From Planctomycetota bacterium (GTDB taxonomy: Bacteria; Planctomycetota; UBA8742; UBA2392), in NCBI GenBank assembly GCA_020845475.1, contig JADLFN010000077.1, forward strand, positions 1 to 64,000: a DNA stretch of 64,000 nt. Direction: 5' to 3'. The translations under genes were made by a program, and so were the position numbers. The notes beneath the pieces are model-generated. The model saw nothing but the letters and a program-made list of their open reading frames with translations, searched no databases and had not been told where the DNA came from. Shown in pieces: positions 7,661 to 15,385 of this stretch (the stretch's first letter is position 1; each line of letters begins with the position of its first letter).

Positions 7661-9066
7661 TAACCTACCAGCGCTTTCATTTCGGCGTCGGCGAAGGCTC
7701 CCTCTTTGCCGGTTAGATAAGTAATCAGCGCGTTGTTCTCGTTGAAAATGTCGCCGGCGAGCAGGCTGGTGATGCTGCTTTGCAGCAGCGGGCGGCGGCG
7801 TGAGGTTACCATCTGCTTGAGAAAATCGCGGTTGTAGAACGCGTCAATGAACGCCCAGAACACGTTGGTGCCCTTGCGGATCAGCTCTTCGTATTTCAGG
7901 TAGCTGCGCTCGCTGAAATCTCTGCTCTTGAATGCTCCGGCAATGGCTTCGGCCGCGAGTTCGGCGGCCTTGGTGCTGAGGAACACGCCCGACGAGAACA
8001 CAGGGTCAATGAAGCAGCCCGCATCGCCCACCTTGATCAGGCGGTCGGCCACATGGCGCTCACTCGTGAAGCTGAAATCCGCTTCGTGGCGCCACTCCCC
8101 CACCGCCACCGCGTCGCGCATGCGCGGCGCCATGCTGCGGCTTTGCTGGATGCTGGCCCAGAAGAACTTTTCAGGGTCGAGTCCCGCCTGTTTGTAGTAC
8201 TCGGAATCAGCCACCACGCCAACACTCGTCGTGCCATCGGCGAACGGAATCAGCCAGAACCAGCCCATCTTGGTGTCGCCCAAGCGCGCGATGATGATGT
8301 TGCTCGGGTCCTGCTCGCAGCGCACGACATCCTTGAAATGGTTGTAGGCCGTGACTTTGCGATGAGTGGGATGAATCTTGCGCTGCTGTTGCTTGCTGCT
8401 CATGAACGTCCAGCGGCCGGAAACGTCGGCGACGATCTGCGCGTGGATGTCGCCCTTGGCCGTGCTGAGCACGGCCTTGTCTGCGAGAGCCTTGAAGCCC
8501 GTCGCGTTCAGAGGCTGGAACACCTTGGTGCCCAGCGACTTCGCGTGTTCGAGCAGCAGCTTGTCAAAGGGCGCGCGCTGCACCTGAAACGCGTAAGGAT
8601 GATCCTTGTCCAGCCCGTTCTTGAACCAGAAGCATTCCTCTTCGAGCGATTCGTCAATCACAAAGCGCGCGCCGCGCTTGACGATAAAACCCGCCTTGTG
8701 GATTTTCGGCAGCACGCCCGACTTCTCGAAAATGTCCATCGAGAACGGCAGCAGCGACTCGCCGATGCGAAAGCGCGGAAACTCGTCGCGCTCCACAATG
8801 CAAACCGACTTGCCCTGTTTGATCAAAAGCGCGGCCAAGGTGCTGCCGCCCGGCCCGCCGCCCACGATGGCAACGTCGAACTTGCCCAGCACACCGGCGG
8901 GAAGTTTCGCGGCCGCCTTCCTGGGCGCAGACTTCACTTTGGCAGTCTTACGCTTCGGCGCGGCCTTGGCTTTGACGGCTCGACGCTTGGGAGCGGTCTT
9001 ACGGCTGGCCTTCTTGACGGAAACAGGCTTCTTCGCGCCTGAACGTTTCTTGCCCTTGGACTTCAT
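7660..9066 (-). CDS. Flavin-dependent halogenase-like oxidoreductase with Lys-rich N-terminal tail
   Basis: The 468-aa protein has a FAD-binding Rossmann motif (VAIVGGGPGGSTLAALL), then PRFRIGESLLP, and later GWFWLIPF, which matches the WxWxIP signature of FADH2-dependent halogenases and their close relatives. GDAGCFIDPVFSSGV is the second FAD-contacting motif. The substrate is unknown; related sequences include tryptophan-halogenase-like and geranylgeranyl-reductase-like oxidoreductases. The first 60 or so residues are an unusual histone-H1-like Lys/Ala tail (KKxxxKK, repeated KRK and PKR) absent from typical members. The start at 9066 has AGGGG at good spacing. Its TAG stop overlaps the last base of the REP block ending at 7660. 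Confidence 0.8.
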   Translation of the reverse strand: MKSKGKKRSGAKKPVSVKKASRKTAPKRRAVKAKAAPKRKTAKVKSAPRKAAAKLPAGVLGKFDVAIVGGGPGGSTLAALLIKQGKSVCIVERDEFPRFRIGESLLPFSMDIFEKSGVLPKIHKAGFIVKRGARFVIDESLEEECFWFKNGLDKDHPYAFQVQRAPFDKLLLEHAKSLGTKVFQPLNATGFKALADKAVLSTAKGDIHAQIVADVSGRWTFMSSKQQQRKIHPTHRKVTAYNHFKDVVRCEQDPSNIIIARLGDTKMGWFWLIPFADGTTSVGVVADSEYYKQAGLDPEKFFWASIQQSRSMAPRMRDAVAVGEWRHEADFSFTSERHVADRLIKVGDAGCFIDPVFSSGVFLSTKAAELAAEAIAGAFKSRDFSERSYLKYEELIRKGTNVFWAFIDAFYNRDFLKQMVTSRRRPLLQSSITSLLAGDIFNENNALITYLTGKEGAFADAEMKALVG

Positions 9067-9240
9067 GGAATCCCCTTTACCCCCGCGCGGGCAGTATCCG
9101 GCCGTAACCCCCCGCATGCAAGAGCCTGGGTGGTGCACCAGTTTGGGGTGACTACCCGTGGCTGGCGACGCCCGTCGCTAGAAAAGCTGGCCGCAGGCGC
9201 GGCCAGCCACGCTGCTCTTTCATTCAAACTGATACACCAC
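9067..9240. other. Intergenic stretch with a degenerate hairpin, no gene
   Basis: No open frame here looks coding. An inverted pair, GTGGCTGGC near 9161 and GCCAGCCAC near 9202, could form a stem-loop. It separates the halogenase-like gene from the inverted-repeat element at 9241. Confidence 0.4.
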
Positions 9241-9470
9241 CGGCAAATGGGTAATGGCTCAATTTGAGAAATCGGAACCAAGAAAAAGCAAAACGCCGAG
9301 ACGCAGAGGCGCCGAGAACAGCTTCAAGGCAAGTTCGTAGGCGCTGTTCTCACCTAACTTTCCAACGCTTTTTTGAATTGCAGTCCTCCGCCTCTCGGCG
9401 TCTCGGCGTTTTGCTTTGCTGCCCGTCGGGGGCCGAGGAAGGTTCGATTTGAGCCATTACCCATTTGCCG
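9241..9470. repeat. 230-bp MITE-like element with 22-bp terminal inverted repeats
   Basis: The first 22 bases (9241-9262, beginning CGGCAAATGGGTAATGG) are exactly repeated in inverted orientation at 9449-9470. Inside, a second inverted pair occurs (near 9285-9309 and 9385-9411, built on GCAAAACGCCGAGACG), and the centre holds a GAGAACAGC...GCTGTTCTC stem (near 9311 and 9340). The whole could fold as one long nested hairpin. It has no plausible gene. It lies just upstream of lgt. Confidence 0.8.
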
Positions 9471-9530
9471 CCTGTCTTGCAACATTCGTTCGCAACCCTA
9501 GATTGCCCCTTTGCTTTCGTGAGGCCGCGC

Positions 9531-10733
9531 TTGCTCGTAGCTCTTGAACACATCAACTGGGATCCCGTCATCTTCAAGGTGGCGGGGCCTTTGGCGCTGC
9601 GCTGGTATGGCCTGATGTACGTGGTGGCCTTCACGATCGGCTATTTCGTGCTGCGCTGGCTGCAGCGCATTGGCCACCTGCGCGTCAGCGTTGAAGACTG
9701 CACCAACATCATTATCTGGGGCGTTTTGGGCACGTTCATTGGCGGCCGAATGGGCCACCTGTTTTTCTATGAGTTCGACGACCTGGTGCTCAATTCCATG
9801 AACCGCCCGCTCATGGATCGCATTGTGCAGGGCCTGCAGGTCTGGAAGGGCGGCATGAGTTTTCACGGCGGCGTGATAGGCGTAATCACCGCCGAAATCA
9901 TTTACGCGCGCATCCGCGGCCTGTGGTTCTGGAATCTGGGCGATGCCTGCGTGCATGTCGTTCCCATCGGCATCACCACCGTACGCTTTGGCAACTACAT
10001 CAACGGCGAGCTCTATGGCCGCGTCATCACCGACGAAGCCGGCAAGGCCGTCATGGCCACCGACAAGCTGCCGTGGTACGCCATGAAATTCCCCACGGAC
10101 ACGGACAGCCCCGGCTATCGCGGACTGCGCGCGGCTATGGAAGACGACTGGCTCAAGGGCCACCCGAACGTGACCAAGCTGCCCGACGACTGGTCGATCT
10201 TGCCCGTGAAGCCCGAAATCTGGGCCAAGTATGAACCGCTGTTTTACGGCCGCTACCCAAGCCAGTTGCTGCAATTCGCGCTTGAGGGCTTTGCGCTGCT
10301 GGTGTTCATGTACGTTCTGCGCCGCTGGTGCAAGCGGCCCGGCGTGCTGGGTTCCTGGATGCTGATTGGTTATGGTGTGCTGCGCTATCCCGTTGAGTTT
10401 ATCCGCGAGCCCGACCACGGCCTTGACCCTGCGAAAGACGCCGGCGCCGGCGCGACCGCCACGTTCCTGGCCGCGATCAACATGACCATGGGCCAGTTCC
10501 TGTGCGTGCTTTTGATTCTTTTCGGCACCGTGCAGATTTTCCTGTTCATGCGCCCGAAAAAGAGCATCACCGGCGCGGAGTACCCGGATTTCACCCGCAA
10601 GCTCTGGCCCTTCAGCAAGGGCAACATTCCGGCCGACGCCAAAATCGGCCCGCCCATGCCCGAAGAAGAAGGCGCGCCCAGGAACGCCGCCAAACGTGCG
10701 GCCAAAGACGCCGCCGAACAGGCAAAGTCCTGA
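9531..10733 (+). CDS. lgt: Prolipoprotein diacylglyceryl transferase
   Basis: Lgt moves diacylglyceryl from phosphatidylglycerol to the lipobox cysteine of prolipoproteins in the inner membrane. The sequence shows the conserved opening (WDPVIF, then ALRWYGLMYVVAF), GGMSFHGG with the functional His, and RFGNYINGELYGR, the signature loop with the essential Arg, Asn and Glu. At least six membrane segments are visible. It carries an extra loop of about 70 residues before YPSQLLQ and a charged Ala/Lys-rich tail. The start is uncertain: TTG at 9531 has GAGG six bases upstream; the in-frame codons further 5' run into the MITE-like repeat. Lipoproteins at 18750-20060 and 62232-62495 are likely clients. 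Confidence 0.93.
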   Translation: MLVALEHINWDPVIFKVAGPLALRWYGLMYVVAFTIGYFVLRWLQRIGHLRVSVEDCTNIIIWGVLGTFIGGRMGHLFFYEFDDLVLNSMNRPLMDRIVQGLQVWKGGMSFHGGVIGVITAEIIYARIRGLWFWNLGDACVHVVPIGITTVRFGNYINGELYGRVITDEAGKAVMATDKLPWYAMKFPTDTDSPGYRGLRAAMEDDWLKGHPNVTKLPDDWSILPVKPEIWAKYEPLFYGRYPSQLLQFALEGFALLVFMYVLRRWCKRPGVLGSWMLIGYGVLRYPVEFIREPDHGLDPAKDAGAGATATFLAAINMTMGQFLCVLLILFGTVQIFLFMRPKKSITGAEYPDFTRKLWPFSKGNIPADAKIGPPMPEEEGAPRNAAKRAAKDAAEQAKS

Positions 10734-10754
10734 TCCCGCCGCTGGAGGGAAAGC

Positions 10755-11120
10755 ATGAGCTACGTCGATGGATTCCTGATCGCGATCAAGAAGAAGAACC
10801 TCAAGGCCTACAAGGCCATGGCGACCCTGGGCTGCAAAATCTGGCGCGAGCATGGCGCGCTGGATTACAAAGAATGCACCGGCGACGATTTGAAAGTGCC
10901 CGAGGGCTGCGGCAACTCGTACCTCGACCTGCTCAAGTGCAAGAAAGATGAGACCGTTATCTTCGCGTTCATCGTCTATAAGTCGCGCGCAGATCGCGAC
11001 AGGATCAACGCCAAAGTCATGAATGACCCGCGCATGAGCGCGGCCATGCAGGGCAAGAAGATGCCCTTTGATATGAAGCGCATGTGGGTGGGCGGGTTTG
11101 CCGGGCTGGTCGAGATGTGA
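10755..11120 (+). CDS. DUF1428 family protein
   Basis: The protein matches DUF1428 (PF07237, YbaA-like), small cytoplasmic proteins of unknown role. The conserved opening MSYVDGFL, the central region with YLDLLKCKKDETVIFAFIVYKSRADRD, and the end MPFDMKRMWVGGF are characteristic. GGAGGG precedes the ATG at good spacing. It follows lgt by about 20 bases and precedes the BNR-repeat gene by 16, so the three may be cotranscribed. Confidence 0.88.
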   Translation: MSYVDGFLIAIKKKNLKAYKAMATLGCKIWREHGALDYKECTGDDLKVPEGCGNSYLDLLKCKKDETVIFAFIVYKSRADRDRINAKVMNDPRMSAAMQGKKMPFDMKRMWVGGFAGLVEM

Positions 11121-11136
11121 TTCCAGGGAGCGAATC

Positions 11137-12294
11137 ATGGCGAAGGCCAAGAAAGCGGCGAAGTCAAAGGGCGTGGCGTTATTCGTGGCCACGCGCAAGG
11201 GCGCATGGATTTTCACGAGCGATGCCGCGCGCAAGAAATGGAAAATCAACGGGCCGCATTTTCTGGGCCACATCATTAACCACGTGGTGCTCGACCCGCG
11301 CGACAAGAGAACGCTGCTGGCCACGGCTTCGACGGGGCATCTGGGCCCGACGATTTTCCGATCAACCGATTTCGGCAAATCGTGGAAGGAAGCCAAGCAG
11401 CCGCCCGCCTTCCCGAAAGCTCCCGAGGGCGAAAAAGGGCGCAGCGTCAAACACTCGTTCTGGCTCACGCCCTGCCACGAAAATGAACCCAACGCGTGGT
11501 ACGCCGGCACCTCGCCGCAGGGCCTGTTCCGCAGCGACGATGGCGGCGTCACGTGGGCGCCGCTTCCCGGCGTGAACGACAACGCCACCATGCGCCCGTG
11601 GTTTGGCACGGAGCAGGACGGCACACCCGACGGCCCGAAGCTGCACTCGCTGATCGTGGATCCGCGCGACAAGAACCATCTCTACTTCGGCATGAGCGGC
11701 GGCGGCGTGCATGAATCGCTCGATCAGGGCAAGACGTGGCAAACGCTGATCGACGGCATGGAAGTAGTGGAAGGCTTCGGCTTCGACATCAAGAACCCGA
11801 TGTTCCACGACCCCCACTGCGTGCGCATGTGCCCCAGCAATCCTGACCGCCTTTATCAGCAAAACCACTGCGGCATTTACCGCATCGATCGGCCGGGCAA
11901 TAAGTGGACGCGCATCGGCCGCGCCATGCCCAAGAGCGTGGGCGATGTCGGCTTTCCCATGGTGGTTCACCCGCGCGACGACAAAACCTGCTGGGTGTTC
12001 CCCATGGACGGCAGCGGCGTGTGGCCGCGCGTCAGCCCTGAGGGCAAGCCCGCAGCGTTCGTGACGCGCAACGGCGGCAAGACGTGGCAGCGCCTCGACA
12101 AGGGAATGCCGCGTCAGCAGGCATGGTGGACGGTGAAACGCCAGGCGATGACAGCCGACGCGCGCGACCCCGTCGGGCTCTACTTCGGCAACACGCAAGG
12201 CGAACTCTGGCAAAGCCGCGACGAAGGCAGGAAATGGGAGTGCATGGCGCGCAACCTGCCGGAGATTTACTCAGTGGAGGCGGCGGAGATTTAG
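11137..12294 (+). CDS. BNR/Asp-box repeat beta-propeller protein
   Basis: This 385-aa protein contains five Asp-box-like repeats of the form S-x-D-x-G-x-x-W: RSTDFGKSW, RSDDGGVTW, ESLDQGKTW, a TRNGGKTW variant, and QSRDEGRKW. Such repeats build sialidase/VPS10-type beta-propellers. No signal peptide is present; the N-terminus is MAKAKKAAKSKG, so the protein is probably cytoplasmic, unlike secreted sialidases. The Asp-boxes are structural and do not by themselves show enzyme activity. The start at 11137 has AGGGAG seven bases upstream. Confidence 0.85.
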   Translation: MAKAKKAAKSKGVALFVATRKGAWIFTSDAARKKWKINGPHFLGHIINHVVLDPRDKRTLLATASTGHLGPTIFRSTDFGKSWKEAKQPPAFPKAPEGEKGRSVKHSFWLTPCHENEPNAWYAGTSPQGLFRSDDGGVTWAPLPGVNDNATMRPWFGTEQDGTPDGPKLHSLIVDPRDKNHLYFGMSGGGVHESLDQGKTWQTLIDGMEVVEGFGFDIKNPMFHDPHCVRMCPSNPDRLYQQNHCGIYRIDRPGNKWTRIGRAMPKSVGDVGFPMVVHPRDDKTCWVFPMDGSGVWPRVSPEGKPAAFVTRNGGKTWQRLDKGMPRQQAWWTVKRQAMTADARDPVGLYFGNTQGELWQSRDEGRKWECMARNLPEIYSVEAAEI

Positions 12295-12303
12295 CTGCTT
12301 TTC

Positions 12304-12456
12304 AACCGAGAGCGCAGAGGAAGGCAAAGGCTTTGGAACCACAGATGAACACGGATGGACACAGATAAACCAAAATGAATCTGTGGTTCAAATGCTGTTG
12401 CCGTTGCTGTTGACCCCTGCGCATTTCTCTGTGCGCTCTGTGGTGAATGCCTTTTC
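12304..12456. repeat. Inverted-repeat element abutting the MoaD/ThiS-like start codon
   Basis: An inner stem pairs TTTGGAACCACAGAT (12332-12346) with ATCTGTGGTTCAAAT (12379-12393), with one bulge. Outer arms related to AGCGCAGAG lie near 12305-12330 and 12421-12456. The sequence type (ACCACAGATGAACACGG) occurs as an intergenic repeat in many environmental bacterial genomes, by general recollection. The right end touches the ATG at 12457. Confidence 0.6.
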
Positions 12457-12714
12457 ATGCATGTACTCATTCCGAGCCCGCTGGTTTCGTACACGCGCAA
12501 AAAAGAGGTCAGCGCGCGCGGCGCTACGTTGGGCGAGTTGCTGCTCGACCTTGAGCGACAGTTCCCCGGTATCCGCTTTCGAATGATTGACGAGCAAGAT
12601 CGCGTGCGCCCGCACATGCGCATCTTCATCAATGGCGAGCAGGAGTTCAGCCTCAAACGCGCGCTAAGCCCAAGCGACGAAATCTCCATCGTGCAAGCGC
12701 TCAGCGGGGGGTAG
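12457..12714 (+). CDS. MoaD/ThiS-family ubiquitin-like sulfur carrier
   Basis: This 85-aa protein has the beta-grasp pattern of MoaD/ThiS and ends in the diagnostic Gly-Gly (ALSGG), the site that is adenylated and thiocarboxylated in this family. The segment ATLGELLLDLERQFPGI and the stretch around HMRIFINGEQ fit the family. The true cofactor or pathway cannot be told: no moeB/thiF-like partner is in the window. The ATG follows directly on an inverted-repeat element and has no strong ribosome binding site, so expression may depend on the upstream BNR gene. Its last codons overlap the minus-strand gene ending at 12701. Confidence 0.8.
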   Translation: MHVLIPSPLVSYTRKKEVSARGATLGELLLDLERQFPGIRFRMIDEQDRVRPHMRIFINGEQEFSLKRALSPSDEISIVQALSGG

Positions 12715-13000
12715 GGCGCAGCATGCTGCGCCCCTGCTGAAAGCGCAGCTTAGCGCGCTCGCGGGCTTTGGCGGCCTCGACCTCTCGGTTGCGCGGCGCG
12801 GCTTGAGTTTTCAGCGAGCGCATCAACTTGCGCGCCGCGGCGGCTACTTCATCCACGGCTTGCGCAAACGCTGCGTCGTTCGCCTGTGAGGGCTGCGCAA
12901 ATCCGGAAAGCTTGCGCACGAATTGCAGAGAAGCCGCGCGGATTTCTTCCTCGGTGGCGGGCGGCTCGAAGTTGAACAATGTCTTGATGCTGCGGCACAT
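12701..13000 (-). CDS. DUF2277 family protein
   Basis: The 99-aa sequence opens with MCRSIKTLFNFEPPATEEEIRAA and continues with LQFVRKLSGF, the hallmark of DUF2277 (PF10041), a small family of unknown function. The tail beyond residue 70 is basic. It lies 10 bases downstream of the kinase gene stop on the same strand. Its 3' end overlaps the MoaD/ThiS-like gene by 14 bases. Confidence 0.9.
   Translation of the reverse strand: MCRSIKTLFNFEPPATEEEIRAASLQFVRKLSGFAQPSQANDAAFAQAVDEVAAAARKLMRSLKTQAAPRNREVEAAKARERAKLRFQQGRSMLRPTPR
12714..12733. terminator. Perfect 20-bp palindrome between convergent genes
   Basis: A GGGCGCAGCA half-site is followed directly by its reverse complement. It begins at the last base of the MoaD/ThiS-like stop codon and lies inside the end of the convergent DUF2277 gene. 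It could act as a terminator for the plus-strand transcript, but there is no T-run and a hairpin would need to sacrifice central pairs. Confidence 0.35.
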
Positions 13001-13010
13001 GGGGCCTCCG

Positions 13011-15311
13011 CTATTTGAAAGCGTTGCGGATCAGGACGACAGCAGAAATCAGCGCGCCGAGAATGAACGGCAGCCACGAAAGGACGTAGAGGCCCAGGCC
13101 GCGCGCGGGCGTCTTGGGTTTGTCGATGTAGGCCAGGAAGCGGCGCTGCACGAGATTGTCGTGACGCTTGACGGTGTTGAGCGCGCCGCCGCGCCAGCGA
13201 AAGTATGCCGCCCACATCATGCCCGCCAGCAGCGGCGTCAGGCCCATGGCGAAGTGTGCGGCCAGAACACCCTTGCCCAGTGCCGGCGCATGCAAGCCAA
13301 TCCAGGTGATGCTGCCGACCGCGCCGAAGATAACCGCGTTCTGCGCAAGATGCCGCGCCATGGGCCCCAGTTCCTCTCGTTGCTCGGGCGAAAGCCTGCG
13401 CGAGAACAACGCCTTGAAGGCCTTCATCATTTCCGCGTGGGGGTGCGCGATATGGCCCAGCGCCCAAACGCCGATCAGCGCGGCCAGCAGGTGGAGCGTC
13501 AGGCTGCCGCGGCGCAAGTCTTGCGCGAAATCCGTGGGGTGCGAAAACGTCCAGCCGGAAAGCGCCATGCCCAGCACGCCAAGGCCGATCACGCCCGCGG
13601 TCAGCGTCCAGCGCCAGAAAAAGTCGCGGTGATCCTGAGCGGGAACTTCGCCCATGGCGTCAAGGCGGCGATAGGTGCCCTGCTCCACCAGACCCACGGC
13701 CAGCACACACATCAGGCCCGCGCCAAACATCTGCACCGTAACTATGGCCGCGAAATTGCTGCGCGAAACAAGCGCAAAAAGCAACGCGCCCAGACAGGGC
13801 AGAAGATAAACCCACTTCGCGCGACGGCAGGCCTCGGCCGCGAAGTAGCCGCGCAGGTGATCGCCTTCAACGCCCGAGCGCGTCCAGAGCAGCACGGCCT
13901 GCGTGCCGTCATAGGCATTGCGCACGCCCATCGTCGCCCACTCCAGAAGCGATCCAAAGCCCAGCGTCAGGAAGGCCGAGAGAATCCCCGGGTAAACCAG
14001 GTGCGTGCGCAGATCGATGTTCTCGGGCCCGCTGATGGTCATGGCTGTGACGAGATAAAGGCTCGTCGCGAGCGCCAGCACGAACACCTTGCCCATGAGA
14101 GCAAAGCCCACGCCCTCGGTGCTGCTTTCGGCCAGCTTGCGCTGCCACTCATCAAGCGCGGCTTGCAGCTCGCGTACATTCTGGAAGCGCTTCTCGCGCT
14201 CGGCCTCGAGGCACTTCATGCAGATGGACTCAAGGCCGCGCGGAATCACCAGCGCCTTGTTCTTCTGGCTGGGCGGAAGGGGCCGCTCACTCATGACTCT
14301 GGAAAGCAGGTCGCTCGCGGTTTTGGCGGCGTAGGGCGGCTGGAGGCAGAGCAGCTCATAGAGAATGGCGCCCAGCGAATAGATGTCGCTGCGCTCGTCA
14401 ATCTTGTCGCGCTCGCCGCGCGCCTGTTCGGGCGGCATGTAGGCGGGCGTGCCCACGATCTGGCCGTCGAGCGTCTGGTCGCCCGGCGTCTGAAGTCTTG
14501 ACGTGTCAACCTTTAGCCCGGCTTCTTCGTCGGGCTTTTTCAGCACGCGCGCCAGGCCCCAGTCCATCAGCAGCACTTCGCCGAAGTCGCCCAGCATCAG
14601 GTTGTCGGGTTTGAGGTCGCGGTGAATCACGCCGCGCGCGTGCGCGTAGGCCACGCAATTGAGCAACTGGCCAAAGATATAGAGCCGCTTGCTGAGCGGC
14701 CAATCAAGCCTCGCCTTGGCATCACCGCGGCGCAGATCGCGCACCACGCTTGCCAGCGAGCGGCCCTCGACCAGCTTCATCGTGAAATAGGGCCGACCGC
14801 GCGGGTCGAGCCCCAGCTCGTGTACGGGCACGATGTTCGGGTGCGCAAGCTGGCCCTGCACCTGCGCCTCTTCGATGAAGCGCCCGTGCGAGCGGCCCGT
14901 GGCGCGGTCAGCGCGGCTAATTTTCAGGGCCACATTGCGGCGCAGGTCTTTGTCAAAGGCCTTGAACACCACGCCCATGCCGCCACGACCGACCTCGCTG
15001 AGCAGGTCGTAGCGCGCGCTTTCGGTCAGGTGCGGCGAAACAATGCGCGTGGAGGCGTTGCTTTCGTGCTCGGTGCTTGGTGCCGGGCCAAGATCGACGA
15101 GCGTGGCGCCATTGGCGGGCGAAACGCCAATCGTTGAATAGATGCTGGGGTGCCCCAGGCTCTGGCCCACATCAAGAAGCGTGTCCTTGACCGGCGGCGG
15201 CAGACCTTCGGCATCGAGGATTTCGCCGACGTCCTCGGCCGAAACGGGGTCGCTTCCCGCGGAGACCCGGGTTTTGGCTTGAGAATCGGCGTGATCGGGC
15301 GGTTCGGCCAT
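13011..15311 (-). CDS. Ser/Thr protein kinase with multi-pass membrane C-terminus
   Basis: Residues about 100-390 form a Hanks-type kinase: Gly-rich loop VGRGGMG near 108-113, catalytic Lys130 in VALKIS, VIHRDLKPDN with the catalytic Asp at 232, and DWG (250-252) replacing DFG, a substitution often seen in planctomycete kinases. VGTPAYMPPEQA is the activation-segment end. The first 95 residues are low-complexity, and after residue 410 some eight hydrophobic segments follow, giving a cytoplasmic N-terminal kinase tethered by an integral membrane domain of unknown function. Such kinases phosphorylate Ser/Thr on partners not identifiable here. The ATG at 15311 has no strong ribosome binding site. 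It is divergent from the gene at 15386. Confidence 0.92.
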   Translation of the reverse strand: MAEPPDHADSQAKTRVSAGSDPVSAEDVGEILDAEGLPPPVKDTLLDVGQSLGHPSIYSTIGVSPANGATLVDLGPAPSTEHESNASTRIVSPHLTESARYDLLSEVGRGGMGVVFKAFDKDLRRNVALKISRADRATGRSHGRFIEEAQVQGQLAHPNIVPVHELGLDPRGRPYFTMKLVEGRSLASVVRDLRRGDAKARLDWPLSKRLYIFGQLLNCVAYAHARGVIHRDLKPDNLMLGDFGEVLLMDWGLARVLKKPDEEAGLKVDTSRLQTPGDQTLDGQIVGTPAYMPPEQARGERDKIDERSDIYSLGAILYELLCLQPPYAAKTASDLLSRVMSERPLPPSQKNKALVIPRGLESICMKCLEAEREKRFQNVRELQAALDEWQRKLAESSTEGVGFALMGKVFVLALATSLYLVTAMTISGPENIDLRTHLVYPGILSAFLTLGFGSLLEWATMGVRNAYDGTQAVLLWTRSGVEGDHLRGYFAAEACRRAKWVYLLPCLGALLFALVSRSNFAAIVTVQMFGAGLMCVLAVGLVEQGTYRRLDAMGEVPAQDHRDFFWRWTLTAGVIGLGVLGMALSGWTFSHPTDFAQDLRRGSLTLHLLAALIGVWALGHIAHPHAEMMKAFKALFSRRLSPEQREELGPMARHLAQNAVIFGAVGSITWIGLHAPALGKGVLAAHFAMGLTPLLAGMMWAAYFRWRGGALNTVKRHDNLVQRRFLAYIDKPKTPARGLGLYVLSWLPFILGALISAVVLIRNAFK

Positions 15312-15385
15312 GGGCCCGTACTTCCCTCGCTGGACGCGTTAGATGATAATGAGCCATCGCTGACTGAAACACAACAGGCCCAACT

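Noticed and set aside
9498-11672. 724-codon minus-strand frame opposite lgt, DUF1428 and the BNR gene
   Set aside because: All three plus-strand genes are clear family members; the antisense frame has no domain.
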